Shown: positions 16,461 to 25,291 of the stretch, one piece after another | How the letters are laid out: every line of letters begins with the position of its first letter | How positions within the stretch are numbered: position 1 is the stretch's first letter | From: Bianquea renquensis | Lineage (GTDB): Bacteria; Bacillota; Clostridia; Lachnospirales; Bianqueaceae | Length of the DNA: 64,000 nt | Reading direction: 5' to 3' | Assembly (NCBI RefSeq): GCF_014384895.1 | Contig: NZ_JACRSQ010000008.1 | Span: forward strand, 62,001-126,000 | Notes under the pieces: model-generated | The model's input: only the letters and a program-made list of their open reading frames with translations | Databases searched by the model: none | What the model was told of the DNA's origin: nothing | Translations under genes and position numbers: made by a program

Positions 16461-18140
16461 ATGGGCACAGTCAAAAGCGACATTGAGATTGCCAGAGAGG
16501 CAACGATGCTCCCAATACGTGACGTGGCGGCACAATTGGGGATTCAGGAAGAGTATCTGGAAAGCTATGGGCGGTATAAGGCAAAGCTATCACAAAAGCT
16601 GTGGGATCAAATCAAGGACAGGCCGGATGGTAAGCTTGTCCTGGTGACGGCCATCAATCCAACGCCGGCCGGTGAGGGAAAAACCACCACGACGGTGGGG
16701 CTGGGGCAGGCCATGGGAAAACTGGGAAAAAAGGCCATTATTGCGCTGCGGGAGCCCTCGCTTGGCCCTTGTATGGGCGTAAAAGGAGGAGCCGCCGGCG
16801 GCGGATATTCCCAGATTGTCCCCATGGAAGAGATCAATCTCCACTTTACAGGCGATATCCACGCTGTCAGTACAGCACACAACCTTCTTTCGGCGATGAT
16901 CGATAATCATCTCCAGCAGGGAAATGCCCTTGGGTTAGACCCGCGCCGGATCACGTGGAAGCGGGTGGTCGATTTGAATGACCGGGCACTGCGCAATATC
17001 GTGGTAGGCCTGGGGGGCACTTCACAGGGCGTGCCGCGGGAAGACGGCTTTATGATTTCTGTTGCCTCCGAGATTATGGCGATCCTCTGCCTGGCGGATG
17101 ACCTGCTCGATCTAAAAGAGCGCCTTGGCCGGATCATCGTGGGATATACGTATGAGGGCAAGCCCGTGACGGCCAAAGACTTAAAGGCCCACGGAGCAAT
17201 GGCGGCGCTGTTAAAAGACGCCATCAGCCCCAATCTTGTTCAGACTCTGGAGAATACACCGTGTATCATCCACGGAGGGCCTTTCGCCAATATTGCCCAT
17301 GGCTGCAATAGCCTGAGGGCGACCCGGTACGCATTAAAGCTTGCTGATTTGGTTATAACGGAAGCGGGATTTGGCGCGGATCTGGGGGCTGAAAAATTTT
17401 TAGATATCAAATGCCGCATCGGAAACTTGAAACCGTCCGCTATTGTGTTGGTTGCAACGGTCCGCGCGCTGAAGTACAATGGAGGAGTCCCCAAAGCGGA
17501 CCTAGGGCGGGAGAATCTACAGGCGCTGGCGGATGGGTTTGTGAATCTACAGGCGCATATTGAAAATCTTCAAAAATATCACGTGCCGGTGGTGGTAACG
17601 TTAAATTCCTTTCTGTCTGACACAGAGGCAGAAATTTCCTATGTGGAAGAGCGCTGTCGCGCCATGGGATGCGCTTTTGCGCTATCAAAAGTATGGGAAA
17701 AGGGCGGTGAAGGTGGCATCGAACTGGCGCAGGAGCTGCTGAGGACACTGGAAGAGAAGCCTTCTAACTACCGTCCACTGTACCCAGATTCCATGCCCCT
17801 TGCTCAAAAGATTGAGACCATTGCGAAAGAGATCTATGGCGCCGCCGCCGTCAACTTTGAAGCCGGCGTCGGCAGGCAACTCAAAAAATTAGAAGAGCTG
17901 GGATTTGGCTCTTTCCCCGTCTGCATTGCCAAGACCCAGTACTCTCTGTCGGATGACCCGAAGAGATTGGGACGGCCTTCCGGCTTTACCATCTCGATCC
18001 GGCAAGTGACCGTGTCAGCGGGCGCAGGGTTCGTCGTTGCGCTGGCAGGGGATATTATGACAATGCCAGGTCTGCCGAAGGTACCTGCGGCGGAAACGAT
18101 CGATGTCGATGGGGATGGCAATATAACGGGCTTGTTTTAG
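16461..18140 (+). CDS. fhs: Formate-tetrahydrofolate ligase
   Basis: ATP-dependent formation of 10-formyl-tetrahydrofolate from formate, the entry of one-carbon units in anaerobes. The 559 residues match the family. The ATP-binding segment TPAGEGKTTTTVGLGQ and the signatures REPSLGPCMGVKGGAAGGGY and GDIHAVSTAHNLLSA are present. ATG 16461 is preferred because GGAGG lies 5 nt upstream; the in-frame ATG 16449 is part of that site. It sits directly before folD, so the two consecutive steps of the pathway are encoded together. Confidence 0.97.
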   Translation: MGTVKSDIEIAREATMLPIRDVAAQLGIQEEYLESYGRYKAKLSQKLWDQIKDRPDGKLVLVTAINPTPAGEGKTTTTVGLGQAMGKLGKKAIIALREPSLGPCMGVKGGAAGGGYSQIVPMEEINLHFTGDIHAVSTAHNLLSAMIDNHLQQGNALGLDPRRITWKRVVDLNDRALRNIVVGLGGTSQGVPREDGFMISVASEIMAILCLADDLLDLKERLGRIIVGYTYEGKPVTAKDLKAHGAMAALLKDAISPNLVQTLENTPCIIHGGPFANIAHGCNSLRATRYALKLADLVITEAGFGADLGAEKFLDIKCRIGNLKPSAIVLVATVRALKYNGGVPKADLGRENLQALADGFVNLQAHIENLQKYHVPVVVTLNSFLSDTEAEISYVEERCRAMGCAFALSKVWEKGGEGGIELAQELLRTLEEKPSNYRPLYPDSMPLAQKIETIAKEIYGAAAVNFEAGVGRQLKKLEELGFGSFPVCIAKTQYSLSDDPKRLGRPSGFTISIRQVTVSAGAGFVVALAGDIMTMPGLPKVPAAETIDVDGDGNITGLF

Positions 18141-18145
18141 ATGTT

Positions 18146-18169
18146 AGCGCGGTTGCGCTGAAATGGAGG
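18146..18169 (+). promoter_or_regulatory. Hairpin-ATGGAGG leader of folD
   Basis: AGCGC-GGTT-GCGCT hairpin (18146-18159), three bases, ATGGAGG (18163-18169), then ATG 18177. Confidence 0.7.
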
Positions 18170-18176
18170 ATGACAA

Positions 18177-19040
18177 ATGGAAACACAGATACTCGACGGA
18201 AAGCAGACAGCCCGCGAGATACGCAGCGAGCTGAAGGAACAGATTCAGGACTGTATCAGGAAAGGGATGCCAGCACCGTGTCTGGCGGTCATATTGGTAG
18301 GCCATGATGAGGCGTCCAAAGTGTATGTCAACAATAAAGAGAAGGCGTGTGGGTGGATTGGAATGAAATCCCTTGTCTGCCGGATGCCTGCGGAGACGAC
18401 ACAGGAGGAGCTGTTGGCCAAGGTACAGGAGCTCAATGAAGATCCGGGGGTCAATGGAATCCTGGTCCAGCTGCCCCTTCCCAGACATCTGGACGCGGAT
18501 CTTGTCATTAACGCGATCGACCCCGCCAAGGATGTGGATGGATTTCATCCTGTCAATGCGGGAAAATTGTCTATAGGGCACAGGGATGCCTTCGTGTCCT
18601 GCACTCCGGCGGGAGTTGTGCAGTTGTTGAAACGGGCAGGGGTCGAGATTGCATCCAAGCATTGCGTCATCGCAGGCCGGAGCAATATAGTGGGAAAACC
18701 GTTGGCGCTCCTGATGCTCCGGGAGAACGCCACCGTGACCGTCTGCCACTCCAAAACCAAGGATCTATCCGAGCTGACGAGACAGGCTGACATCTTCATC
18801 GCAGCTGTAGGGCGCCCGAAAATGTTTGGGCCGGAGGACATCCGGGAAGGAGCCGTCGTCGTTGATGTGGGGATGCACCGGCTTGAGGATGGGCTCTGTG
18901 GCGACGTGGATTATGAAGCCTGCATGGGAAGGGCCTCCTATATGACGCCAGTGCCCGGCGGCGTCGGTCCCATGACCATCGCAATGCTGCTTTCCAATTG
19001 CGTGCAGGCGTACAAAGCGCAGTTGGGCACTCGATCATGA
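18177..19040 (+). CDS. folD: FolD, methylenetetrahydrofolate dehydrogenase/cyclohydrolase
   Basis: A bifunctional 287-residue cytosolic enzyme that interconverts 10-formyl-, methenyl- and methylene-tetrahydrofolate. The conserved motifs are visible: VYVNNKEKACGWIG with the catalytic Lys, VNGILVQLPLP, VDGFHPVNAGKL, the Rossmann segment GRSNIVGKPLALLML and the C-terminal TPVPGGVGPMTIAML. It follows fhs by 36 bp and its stop overlaps the ATG of rimO as ATGA. Confidence 0.97.
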   Translation: METQILDGKQTAREIRSELKEQIQDCIRKGMPAPCLAVILVGHDEASKVYVNNKEKACGWIGMKSLVCRMPAETTQEELLAKVQELNEDPGVNGILVQLPLPRHLDADLVINAIDPAKDVDGFHPVNAGKLSIGHRDAFVSCTPAGVVQLLKRAGVEIASKHCVIAGRSNIVGKPLALLMLRENATVTVCHSKTKDLSELTRQADIFIAAVGRPKMFGPEDIREGAVVVDVGMHRLEDGLCGDVDYEACMGRASYMTPVPGGVGPMTIAMLLSNCVQAYKAQLGTRS

Positions 19041-20419
19041 AAGGAGACCTGGACGGTTTGAGCAGGCAGATATCCTTTGTATCCCTGGGCTGCGATAAAA
19101 ATACGGTGGACAGTGAGATTATGATAAGCCTTCTAGCAGAGAGGGGATACGCGCTGACGAAGGACGATGAGAAAGCGGACGTCATTATTGTCAATACCTG
19201 TGGTTTCATCCAGGATGCGAAGGAAGAATCGATTCAGACGATTATCGAAATGGGAGGATATAAAGAGGTAGGCGCCTGTAAAGCGCTGATTGTGACGGGA
19301 TGTCTGGCGCAGCGGTACGCGGATGAGATCTTCCAGGAGATGCCGGAAGTGGATGCCGTCGTCGGCACGGGCAGCTATGAATCCATCGTGGACGTGGTGG
19401 ATGCCGTTCTCAGCAAAAAAGAAGAGAAGCTTCGGTGCGTCGAGAAGATCGAGGAAAGGGATTTGTCCTATCACAAGCGGACCATCACGACGCCCGGCTA
19501 TTATGAGTACCTAAAAATCGCGGAGGGCTGTGATAATCACTGCACCTATTGTATTATCCCGAAGCTTCGAGGGCGGTATCGAAGCCGCAGGCCGGAGGAT
19601 ATCCTGCGGGAGGCGGAGGATCTCGCAAGGTCAGGGGTTGTGGAGGTCATGATCGTAGCCCAGGATATCACCAAGTATGGGCGGGATCTGCCGGAGCTAG
19701 CTACGCTTTCAGGACTGCTGCGCCAACTGTGCGAAATCGAAGAGCTGTCGTGGATTCGCCTGCTATATTGCTACCCGGAGGATATTACCGATGAATTAAT
19801 CGAGATCATGGCGCAGGAAGATAAAATTCTGCCCTATATCGACATGCCCATCCAACACTGTAGCAACTCCATTCTCAGACGCATGGGGCGGCGGCATACA
19901 AAGGAAATACTTCTTGAGCGGATCCAGCGCCTCCGCCAGCGGATTCCCGAGATCTGTATTCGAACCACATTGATCACCGGATTTCCGGGGGAGACGGAGG
20001 ACGAATTCGAGGAAATGTGCGACTTTGTCCGGGAAGTCCGGTTTGACCGGCTAGGTGTTTTCGCCTACTCCCAGGAGGAAAATACTCCGGCGGCGGAGTT
20101 TGCGGATCAGATACCGGAGGCGGAGAAGCAGAGGCGCAAAGAGCAGCTGATGGAGATTCAGCGCTCCATAAGCGAAGCGAAGTCTAATGAATTCATTGGA
20201 CAGAAAATGAAGGTATTGGTCGAAGGGCAGATTCCGGGAGAAGAGGGATATGTCTATAGTACCCGGACATACCGGGACGCGCCGGACATTGATGGGTTTT
20301 TATTTTTGAAGGCGACGCGGTCTCTGTTATCTGGGGAAGTGGTGGACTGTGAAGTAACGGGAGCTAGCGAATACGATCTGATAGGAGAGATGCTTGATGA
20401 AGATGAATATTGCGAATAA
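19037..20419 (+). CDS. rimO: RimO, ribosomal protein S12 methylthiotransferase
   Basis: A radical-SAM enzyme that methylthiolates an Asp of ribosomal protein S12. The N-terminal UPF0004 domain binds one Fe-S cluster (Cys in SLGCDKNTVDSE, NTCGFI and VTGCLAQRY). The radical-SAM cluster motif is CDNHCTYCIIP, and a C-terminal TRAM domain follows. KNTVDSE and IPKLRGRYRSR are RimO-type rather than MiaB-type. Two starts are possible: ATG 19037, overlapping folD, or TTG 19058, which has AAGGAG 11 nt upstream and gives the usual N-terminus. Confidence 0.95.
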   Translation: MKGDLDGLSRQISFVSLGCDKNTVDSEIMISLLAERGYALTKDDEKADVIIVNTCGFIQDAKEESIQTIIEMGGYKEVGACKALIVTGCLAQRYADEIFQEMPEVDAVVGTGSYESIVDVVDAVLSKKEEKLRCVEKIEERDLSYHKRTITTPGYYEYLKIAEGCDNHCTYCIIPKLRGRYRSRRPEDILREAEDLARSGVVEVMIVAQDITKYGRDLPELATLSGLLRQLCEIEELSWIRLLYCYPEDITDELIEIMAQEDKILPYIDMPIQHCSNSILRRMGRRHTKEILLERIQRLRQRIPEICIRTTLITGFPGETEDEFEEMCDFVREVRFDRLGVFAYSQEENTPAAEFADQIPEAEKQRRKEQLMEIQRSISEAKSNEFIGQKMKVLVEGQIPGEEGYVYSTRTYRDAPDIDGFLFLKATRSLLSGEVVDCEVTGASEYDLIGEMLDEDEYCE

Positions 20420-20948
20420 ATTGACGATTCTTCGTGTCTGTCTTGTTCCCGTGTTCGTGGTTGTCTTTATGACGAACCTATTGCCAGCCCCCTGGAACCG
20501 GTATATCGCCTTTTTGATCTTTGCCTTTGCGTCGTACACGGATCATTTGGATGGCCATCTGGCCCGAAGCCGAGGCCTGGTGACTAATTTTGGAAAGTTT
20601 ATGGACCCCCTGGCCGACAAATTGCTGGTCGTTTCCGCCTTGATATGTTTTGTCGAGACAGGGGAGATGGCGGCGTGGATTGTCATCATTCTGGTGGCCA
20701 GAGAATTTATTATCAGTGGATTCCGCCTTGTGGCTGCCGCTCAGGGGGTTGTCATCGCGGCGGGGATATGGGGAAAGGCTAAGACGGTGGTACAGATGGT
20801 GATGACGCTTGCCGTGATTCTAGGCCTTCCCTATGGCTGGTATGGCGTTATCGTTGCGATTCTAACCTATGCCTCCGTGGCGTTGACTATCATCTCGGTG
20901 GTAGACTATATCTGGAAGAATCGTTCTGTCTTGAAAGAGGCAGACTAA
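20397..20948 (+). CDS. pgsA: PgsA, CDP-diacylglycerol-glycerol-3-phosphate phosphatidyltransferase
   Basis: A 183-residue membrane enzyme that makes phosphatidylglycerol phosphate. The CDP-alcohol phosphotransferase signature is complete: DHLDGHLARSRG then NFGKFMDPLADK, with four metal-binding Asp. Start ATG 20397 lies 7 nt after GGAGAG; TTG 20394 and ATG 20403 are in-frame alternatives. It overlaps the 3' end of rimO by 23 bp. The order rimO-pgsA-cinA-recA is widespread in Clostridia. Confidence 0.95.
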   Translation: MKMNIANKLTILRVCLVPVFVVVFMTNLLPAPWNRYIAFLIFAFASYTDHLDGHLARSRGLVTNFGKFMDPLADKLLVVSALICFVETGEMAAWIVIILVAREFIISGFRLVAAAQGVVIAAGIWGKAKTVVQMVMTLAVILGLPYGWYGVIVAILTYASVALTIISVVDYIWKNRSVLKEAD

Positions 20949-20960
20949 GAGCGAGTATTG

Positions 20961-20984
20961 GGCGTGGATGCGCCGGAATGGAGG
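20961..20984 (+). promoter_or_regulatory. Hairpin-ATGGAGG leader of cinA
   Basis: GGCGT-GGAT-GCGCC hairpin (20961-20974, closing T-G wobble), three bases, ATGGAGG (20978-20984), then ATG 20990. Confidence 0.6.
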
Positions 20985-20989
20985 AAAAA

Positions 20990-22273
20990 ATGAAAGCGCC
21001 GAAGGAAGTTGAGGAAAAAGAAAAGACGCAGCTGACAGCAGAGATTATCGCCATCGGGACGGAGATTCTGCTCGGGGATATCGTCAACACGAATGCGTCC
21101 TATCTGGCAAGAGAATTGGCGGCATTGGGGATCAACACGTATCACCAGCAGGTTGTAGGGGATAATCCGCAGCGGGTGCTGGAAGCCTTTGAGGAGGCGT
21201 ATACGAGGGCCAATCTCGTGTTGACCACAGGAGGACTCGGGCCAACCACGGATGATCTATCGAAAGAGATGGGAGCGAGGTATTTCGGTGTGGGGCTAAA
21301 GGAGGACCCTCGCGCGAGACAAAACATTGAGGACATCTTGACGAAGCGCAAGAGGGAGATCACGCCCAACAACTGGAAGCAGGCGATGCTGCCCGAGGGA
21401 GCGGAACCCCTATACAATGAAAATGGAACGGCACCGGGCTTTATCCTGGAGATGTCAGGGAAGATGCTGATCATGATGCCAGGTCCGCCATCTGAGATGA
21501 AGCCCATGTTCGACAAGCAGGTGAAACCATTTTTGGCGGCCCGCTCCAGTGCGGTCATGGTGTCCAGGACGCTGCACCTCTGTGGAGTTGGAGAATCTTT
21601 TGTCGAGCATGAGCTAAAACCCATGATGGATGCCATGACAAATCCCACTTTGGCGCCCTACGCGAAGACCGGATATGTGGATCTGCGAATCACGGCCAAG
21701 GCTCAGTCCCAGGAGGAAGCGGCCGGCATGATTCATCCTGTGGAGGAGGATATCCGAAAGCGATTTGGATCCTATGTGTTCGGCGCAGATGGGGACACGC
21801 TAGAGGGGGCATTGGGACAGCTGCTGCTTGATCATAATCTCAAGATCGCCACGGCGGAATCCTGCACGGGTGGACTGCTGGCAGGCCGGCTCGTCAACTA
21901 TCCAGGCATCTCAGGGGCATTTGAGCAGGGCTTCATCACGTACTCAAATGAAGCAAAACAAAAATATCTCGGGGTTTCGGAGGAAACATTGCGCCTCCAC
22001 GGTGCGGTCAGTTGGCAGACTGCTTGTGAGATGGCGAGGGGGGCTGCGGAAGCTTCAGGCGCGGATGTGGCTCTCTCTGTGACGGGGATCGCCGGGCCGG
22101 AGGGCGGAACCCCAGAAAAACCGGTGGGTCTGGTCTATATTGGCATGTATCTCTTAGGGGATATTTCGTATCAGGAGTGCAACTATCGAAAAGACCGCCA
22201 GGGGAATCGGGAGAATACAGTGGTCCAGGCCATCAACATGCTGAGAATTGCGCTTCTGGAAAAATTTCAATAA
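20990..22273 (+). CDS. cinA: CinA, competence/damage-inducible protein with NMN deamidase domain
   Basis: A 427-residue protein with two domains. The N-terminal molybdopterin-binding-like domain has IAIGTEILLGDIVNTNASYL, TTGGLGPTTDDLSKE and MPGPPSEMKPMF. The C-terminal amidohydrolase domain, about residues 260-420, has TAESCTGGLLAGRL and VTGIAGPEGG and belongs to the family that deamidates nicotinamide mononucleotide. Commonly placed before recA, as here. ATG 20990 follows the ATGGAGG Shine-Dalgarno. Confidence 0.95.
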   Translation: MKAPKEVEEKEKTQLTAEIIAIGTEILLGDIVNTNASYLARELAALGINTYHQQVVGDNPQRVLEAFEEAYTRANLVLTTGGLGPTTDDLSKEMGARYFGVGLKEDPRARQNIEDILTKRKREITPNNWKQAMLPEGAEPLYNENGTAPGFILEMSGKMLIMMPGPPSEMKPMFDKQVKPFLAARSSAVMVSRTLHLCGVGESFVEHELKPMMDAMTNPTLAPYAKTGYVDLRITAKAQSQEEAAGMIHPVEEDIRKRFGSYVFGADGDTLEGALGQLLLDHNLKIATAESCTGGLLAGRLVNYPGISGAFEQGFITYSNEAKQKYLGVSEETLRLHGAVSWQTACEMARGAAEASGADVALSVTGIAGPEGGTPEKPVGLVYIGMYLLGDISYQECNYRKDRQGNRENTVVQAINMLRIALLEKFQ

Positions 22274-22324
22274 GATAGCAACCTTTTATGAATAACTGCG
22301 ATAATATAGATAGAGTTGAAAATT

Positions 22325-22347
22325 TCCGCCATCAAGACGGATTTTTT
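22325..22347 (+). terminator. Probable terminator after cinA
   Basis: Short TCCG / CGGA stem with a 9-nt loop followed by six T. It separates the cinA transcript from the recA promoter. The following TATAGGAAAG resembles the dispersed cassette seen at 8713-8821. Confidence 0.5.
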
Positions 22348-22417
22348 CGTATAGGAAAGTACACGGAAGGCGGACCTGATGGAAAGGTTGCCGGAGGCAA
22401 ACTTTTGTAGCACTATC

Positions 22418-22470
22418 TTGACAAACAGGAGAAAATCCTGTATTATAAGTGAAGAGCGAATAAATGTTCG
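22418..22470 (+). promoter_or_regulatory. SOS-controlled promoter of recA with LexA box
   Basis: TTGACA (22418-22423), 17 bp, TATTAT (22441-22446). A LexA-type palindrome, CGAATAAATGTTCG (22457-22470), one base from the Gram-positive consensus CGAAC-N4-GTTCG, covers the predicted start of transcription. Repression by LexA and release after DNA damage is inferred. Confidence 0.88.
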
Positions 22471-22530
22471 CACCTCAACCCAATACCAGGGAAAGAGTCA
22501 ATGCCGCTCGCAGCAGAAAGGATGGACAAG

Positions 22531-23580
22531 ATGGGATTAGATGAACGCCAGAAGGCTTTAGATGCCGCTATTGCAAAGATTCAGAAGGATTATGGGCAGG
22601 GCTCGATTATGAAATTGGGCGATTCCATGAACAATATGGACGTGGAGGTGATTCCCACAGGGGCCCTCAGCCTGGATATCGCTCTCGGGGTTGGCGGAAT
22701 CCCCCGCGGCCGAATCGTTGAGATTTATGGGCCGGAATCCAGCGGTAAGACCACCGTGGCATTGCATATGGTAGCCATGGCGCAGCAGATGGGAGGAATT
22801 GCGGGTTTCATCGACGCGGAACATGCGTTGGACCCTAAATATGCGAGGAATCTGGGGGTCGATATTGACAACCTCTACATATCGCAGCCGGATAACGGGG
22901 AACAGGCGCTGGAGATCGCGGAGACTATGGTGCGCTCAGGCGCCATGGATATCGTGATCGTGGACTCCGTCGCAGCGCTGGTCCCCAAGGCGGAAATCGA
23001 TGGGGAGATGGGGGACTCCCATGTGGGGTTGCAGGCGCGCCTCATGTCCCAGGCGCTGAGGAAGCTGACCGGAGCGATCAACAAGTCCAAATGCGTCGTT
23101 GTGTTTATCAATCAGCTCCGCGAGAAGGTAGGCGTCATGTTTGGAAATCCCGAGACGACGACGGGTGGACGCGCGCTGAAATTCTATGCATCTGTCCGGC
23201 TGGATGTACGCCGTATCGAGACGTTGAAACAGAACAATGAGTTCGTCGGAAACCGGACGAGGGTGAAAGTCGTCAAAAATAAAGTGGCGCCTCCTTTCAA
23301 GGAAGCGGAGTTCGACATTATGTACGGAAAGGGCATATCCCGGGCGGGCGATATCCTGGATCTGGCGGCAAAAGAGGATATCATCAACAAGAGCGGCGCG
23401 TGGTATAACTATAATGATGCGCGGCTGGGGCAAGGGCGCGAGAACGTGAAGATATACTTGCAGGAGAATCCAGAGCTTCTCAGCGAAGTCGAGGCGAAAG
23501 TCCGCGAGAAGTACGGCTTCCAGCCAGCCAAGGGAGGAGAGACACAGGAGACTCCATCGCAGCAGTCCTTGACAGAGTAA
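22531..23580 (+). CDS. recA: RecA recombinase
   Basis: Strand-exchange ATPase and LexA co-protease. From ATG 22531 it has 349 residues with Walker A GPESSGKTTVALH, Walker B DIVIVDSVAALVPKAE, loop L2 region INQLREKVGVMFGNPETTTGG, and a C-terminal acidic tail. Start choice: ATG 22501, 22522 and 22531 are in frame; GAAAGGA lies 8 nt before ATG 22531 and overlaps 22522, so 22531 is favoured. Regulated by the LexA box just upstream; recX follows by 14 bp. Confidence 0.97.
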   Translation: MGLDERQKALDAAIAKIQKDYGQGSIMKLGDSMNNMDVEVIPTGALSLDIALGVGGIPRGRIVEIYGPESSGKTTVALHMVAMAQQMGGIAGFIDAEHALDPKYARNLGVDIDNLYISQPDNGEQALEIAETMVRSGAMDIVIVDSVAALVPKAEIDGEMGDSHVGLQARLMSQALRKLTGAINKSKCVVVFINQLREKVGVMFGNPETTTGGRALKFYASVRLDVRRIETLKQNNEFVGNRTRVKVVKNKVAPPFKEAEFDIMYGKGISRAGDILDLAAKEDIINKSGAWYNYNDARLGQGRENVKIYLQENPELLSEVEAKVREKYGFQPAKGGETQETPSQQSLTE

Positions 23581-23594
23581 GGCCGTTGGCGGGA

Positions 23595-24104
23595 ATGAGA
23601 AAGAATAAGGAGCCGGCTGTCTTCGCATCACAGCGGGAGAAGGAAGAGCACTATCGAAATAAAGCACTAGGGTACCTGGGGTATCGGATGCGAAGCGAGA
23701 GGGAAATGAGGGAGTATCTCCACCGACTGGGGTGTGATGAGGACACCGGCGCGCAGATCCTATGTTTTTTGCGGGAATATGGGTTTGTCGATGATCAGCG
23801 GTTTGCGCAGTGCATGGTTCATGACAACACAACGGTCCGGCATCTCAGCACCCGCGATATCGTCGGAAAGCTGCAACAGAAGGGAATCAGCCGCGACGAT
23901 ATTCAGCGTATTCTCCAGGAGAACCCTGTAGACGAGGAGGCGCAGGCGCGTGCGGTGTTTGAGAAAAGGTGCAGAGCGATGAAAGCTCTGGATGTTGACA
24001 AGCTGTACCGCTACATGGTAGGAAAGGGATTTTCCTATGACATAGTTCGAAGGCTGCTCAGGGAGCAGAATTCAGAGGCCGCGCCGCAGGAATCCATCGA
24101 ATGA
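23595..24104 (+). CDS. recX: RecX, RecA modulator
   Basis: A 169-residue helical protein that binds RecA filaments and limits their activity. Family features: YLGYRMRSEREMREYLHRLG, FVDDQRFAQ and the repeated three-helix units up to GFSYDIVRRLL. No strong Shine-Dalgarno is visible before ATG 23595 (TTG 23586 also in frame), so translation may be coupled to recA. It is the last core gene before the accessory region. Confidence 0.9.
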   Translation: MRKNKEPAVFASQREKEEHYRNKALGYLGYRMRSEREMREYLHRLGCDEDTGAQILCFLREYGFVDDQRFAQCMVHDNTTVRHLSTRDIVGKLQQKGISRDDIQRILQENPVDEEAQARAVFEKRCRAMKALDVDKLYRYMVGKGFSYDIVRRLLREQNSEAAPQESIE

Positions 24105-24129
24105 ACGGCAGCAACGGCACAATATGTGC

Positions 24130-24158
24130 AACGGCACAACATGTGCCGTTTGTTATTT
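24130..24158 (+). terminator. Terminator of recA-recX
   Basis: AACGGCAC / GTGCCGTT stem (24130-24150) with an AACAT loop, followed by TGTTATTT. Confidence 0.88.
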
Positions 24159-24165
24159 CAAAAAT

Positions 24166-24238
24166 CCGCCGAAGGGCGGGGTAAAAGAGTTCGCGGAAGG
24201 GAGAGACTTCGCAGGGAAGTTATCTCCCTTCCGCTTTT
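24166..24238 (-). terminator. Long stem-loop terminator region downstream of lysR
   Basis: A 12-bp perfect stem GCGGAAGGGAGA / TCTCCCTTCCGC (24193-24204 and 24223-24234) contains a nested ACTTC / GAAGT stem. It is followed by TTTT on the plus strand and preceded by a CCGCC hairpin (about 24166-24178) with T5 on the minus strand. The two together can end transcription from both sides. Confidence 0.75.
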
Positions 24239-24265
24239 GAATCCGCCCGAAACTGTTTCAATATT

Positions 24266-25162
24266 TCAAGCTTTATGCGTTAGGTTCTCCGCCGCCTTAA
24301 CAAACCTTAGCACATCCTCCGGCGCATGAAGGCTGTAGAGTAATCCATACGGAATGCTGTAATCCCAATTGACCGGAATGGAGATAAGACCGGGGTGAAC
24401 CTCCTGCCAACATTCAATCGTAAGCAGAACATTGCCGGTTTCCGCACAGCGGTTAAATACGGATACATCATAAAACGGAGGGGTATCCTCAATATGAATC
24501 AGAGGGTGATTTTTTTGCAAATCATTGCGTATGAAATCATTTACGCCGGAATCTCCCGCGCTTACCATCATCAAGGTTTCGCCGTACAGATCTTGTATAT
24601 CGATACGGCTTTTCGATGCAAGCGGGTGTTCTCTAGATACCGCGATCATCTTTTTGTATCTGCCAAGTGGTAGAAAGCGACATAGGGATAGCCACGCTTT
24701 GGAATCACAGACGCCAATCAAGAAATCAAATTTTTCTCCCAATTTTTTGATTTCCGACAAAATGCCCTTGTGGTTATCTTCAAAAGGAACAAGGTGTAGC
24801 TTGTAGTCAGGAAAACTTTGATTGATGCGATACCACAAATCCATAAAAGGTTTTGCGGGATTGAGCAGAGACGTGCCCACGCAGAAGGTGGTGTCATAGG
24901 TGTGCGTGGCAGCATTTGCAGCGGCAATGGACTTTTTTGAGTAATCGATCATGAACTTTGCGTCCCGATAGATGACGTCCCCTGCCGGTGTCACATGTAC
25001 GCCTGCCGGAGTTCGCTCTATCAGCTTTAAATTCAGATGGCTTTCCAGCGCATTCATCTGCTTCATAACGGCAGTCGGCGAAATATACAGATGTTCTGCC
25101 GCTTTGGTAAAGCTGCCATAGTCACAAACCGCTATAAAAGTATCAAGCATAGGATTATACAT
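24266..25162 (-). CDS. LysR family transcriptional regulator
   Basis: A 298-residue regulator. The N-terminal winged helix-turn-helix (about residues 4-62) has the LysR pattern FIAVCDYGSFTKAAEHLYIS, then LNLKLIERTPAGVHVTPAG; a periplasmic-binding-like effector domain follows. Start ATG 25162 with GGAGG 7 nt upstream. It is divergent from the flavodoxin-cupin-reductase genes, with a perfect 43-bp palindrome in between, so it very likely controls them. The effector is unknown, perhaps a redox or electrophile signal. Confidence 0.92.
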   Translation of the reverse strand: MYNPMLDTFIAVCDYGSFTKAAEHLYISPTAVMKQMNALESHLNLKLIERTPAGVHVTPAGDVIYRDAKFMIDYSKKSIAAANAATHTYDTTFCVGTSLLNPAKPFMDLWYRINQSFPDYKLHLVPFEDNHKGILSEIKKLGEKFDFLIGVCDSKAWLSLCRFLPLGRYKKMIAVSREHPLASKSRIDIQDLYGETLMMVSAGDSGVNDFIRNDLQKNHPLIHIEDTPPFYDVSVFNRCAETGNVLLTIECWQEVHPGLISIPVNWDYSIPYGLLYSLHAPEDVLRFVKAAENLTHKA

Positions 25163-25181
25163 ATTGTACCTCCGAATGCAA

Positions 25182-25224
25182 ATGTTATCATCGTATAAAC
25201 TTTAAGTTTATACGATGATAACAT
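25182..25224. promoter_or_regulatory. 43-bp perfect palindrome in the lysR/flavodoxin intergenic region
   Basis: Left arm 25182-25202 and right arm 25204-25224 are exact reverse complements (21 bp each) around a single T at 25203; the arms begin ATGTTATCATCG. It lies 20 bp before the lysR start and 67 bp before the flavodoxin start. Most simply a dimer or tetramer operator for the LysR protein. The DNA could also extrude as a cruciform. Confidence 0.85.
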
Positions 25225-25291
25225 ATCGGAGATTCCGTGTCAAGATGCTTCGTGCTAGACTGTTAGCAGAAAGCAGGACGGAGGGTCTAAA

